Source: UMGS973 sp045599945 (lineage in GTDB: Bacteria > Bacillota > Clostridia > Peptostreptococcales > Anaerovoracaceae). Taken from it: DNA of 57,747 nucleotides. Below the pieces are notes generated by a model that had not been told where the DNA came from, did not search any database, and saw only the letters and a program-made list of their open reading frames with translations. Each line of letters starts with the position of its first letter. The first letter of the stretch is position 1. The position numbers and the translations under genes are program-made. This document shows positions 57,114 through 57,747 of this stretch, piece by piece. The stretch spans positions 1 to 57,747 of the forward strand of contig JAZRWY010000101.1 in the NCBI GenBank assembly GCA_045599945.1. Direction: 5' to 3'.

Positions 57114-57730
57114 AAAAGTGCAGCATCATCACATACATAGAAAAAGAGCCGGAAAGGCTGCTGAAGAATATTGACAGAAGTTCTTTCATCATATGTGCAG
57201 ACATCGGCCTAAGCCATGCTCTCCATGCGGGAATAACGCCGGATCTTGTCATTGCGGATTTTGATTCGTTTCATGGCGAGATTCCTTCTGAAATCCGCAC
57301 GGATGCTTATCCATCGGTAAAAGACGATACGGATACGGGCCTCTGCGTGACCCATGCATTGGAAAACGGCTATGATGACATTACCATCTATGGAGGCATC
57401 GGCGGCAGGCTCGATCATACCATTGCCAATCTCCAGACCATGAAAGGTGCAAAGGAAAAAGGCGCGGACATCCGCATACTTTCCATTGGAAATGAAGTCC
57501 ATGTTCTTAAGAACGAAACAAAAGCATACAAAAAAAGAGAGGGTTATCTCTCTGTCTTTGCAGCAGATATTGCAAAAGGCGTATATGAAAAAGGGACAAA
57601 ATATGAGCTGGACGATGCCACGCTCACCGCTTCATTCCCGCTTGGGGTCAGCAATGAGATAACCGGCGGCAAGGCAGAAATCCGGGTGGATGACGGCATC
57701 ATTTTCGTCATATTCTCTGCTGAACAATAA
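57110..57730 (+). CDS. thiN: Thiamine pyrophosphokinase
   Basis: A 206-aa enzyme making thiamine diphosphate from thiamine and ATP. N-terminal catalytic motifs are LVIADFDS (~46-53), KDDTDTG (~71-77) and GGIGGRLDH (~95-103). The C-terminal beta domain has LGVSNEITG, which binds thiamine. Length is typical. The start overlaps the alaX stop as ATGA, so the genes are translationally coupled although functionally unrelated. The window ends just after the stop. Confidence 0.95.
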   Translation: MKKCSIITYIEKEPERLLKNIDRSSFIICADIGLSHALHAGITPDLVIADFDSFHGEIPSEIRTDAYPSVKDDTDTGLCVTHALENGYDDITIYGGIGGRLDHTIANLQTMKGAKEKGADIRILSIGNEVHVLKNETKAYKKREGYLSVFAADIAKGVYEKGTKYELDDATLTASFPLGVSNEITGGKAEIRVDDGIIFVIFSAEQ

Positions 57731-57747
57731 TATGCTTGGAAAAAAGG

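Overview
The window comes from a Bacillota genome, most likely a Clostridia/Eubacteriales-type gut or oral anaerobe. The evidence is ribonuclease M5 beside RsmA, a DivIC-like protein, a lipoteichoic-acid-synthase-family enzyme, CDP-glycerol teichoic acid genes, Gram-positive promoters (many with extended -10 TGn) and secreted proteins built from Lys/Tyr-rich fibronectin-III, Big, NlpC/P60 and cell-wall-binding modules. No species can be named from the sequence alone. No tRNA, rRNA, CRISPR array, transposase or integrase was recognised.

Layout. (1) 1-7000, housekeeping: a SecB-like chaperone, PlsC, an XRE regulator with divergent promoters inside an inverted repeat, a TSUP permease, and the operon divIC-rnmV-rsmA-ltaS-like (minus strand). 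(2) 7000-19500, surface and accessory genes: an NlpC/P60 protein with Big and FnIII domains, a YkuD L,D-transpeptidase with wall-binding repeats, an ATP-grasp gene followed by a second NlpC/P60 gene, an aldo/keto reductase, a leucine-rich-repeat surface protein, a saccharopine-dehydrogenase-like enzyme and an anchored GH18 protein. (3) 19509-50030, a ~30 kb minus-strand wall-glycopolymer locus of 19 genes in two transcription blocks. (4) 50197-51864, a divergent TagG/TagH-type ABC exporter. (5) 51899-55681, a second LicD pair with its AraC regulator. (6) 55902-57730, an AlaX-type alanyl-tRNA editing protein and thiamine pyrophosphokinase.

How the big locus may work. The upstream block (50030 to 34004) starts at a consensus promoter. 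It encodes six ATP-grasp modules on five genes, two tandem CapA-like phosphoesterases with LRR tails, a TagB-like transferase, TagD and a secreted SGNH hydrolase. The downstream block (33868 to 19509) has its own promoter inside an inverted repeat. It encodes a cytidylyltransferase fused to an oxidoreductase-like domain, a class V aminotransferase, a GNAT enzyme, LicD with a degenerate LicD-like partner, a 1449-residue double glycerophosphotransferase, a membrane acyltransferase, a hexapeptide acyltransferase and a second polymerase-like transferase. My reading is a glycerol-phosphate-type wall polymer decorated with LicD-transferred groups, acyl groups and, by inference, carboxylate-amine (amino acid) linkages made by the ATP-grasp set. 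No linkage-unit genes (TagO, TagA) and no CapB/CapC genes are present here.

Most notable: the ATP-grasp/CapA/CDP-glycerol combination; a ~52-residue repeat shared by the ATP-grasp proteins; surface-type beta domains embedded in cytosolic transferases; two LicD/degenerate-LicD pairs with identical 14-nt overlaps; and an exporter ATPase lacking the Walker A lysine, the signature serine and the switch histidine.
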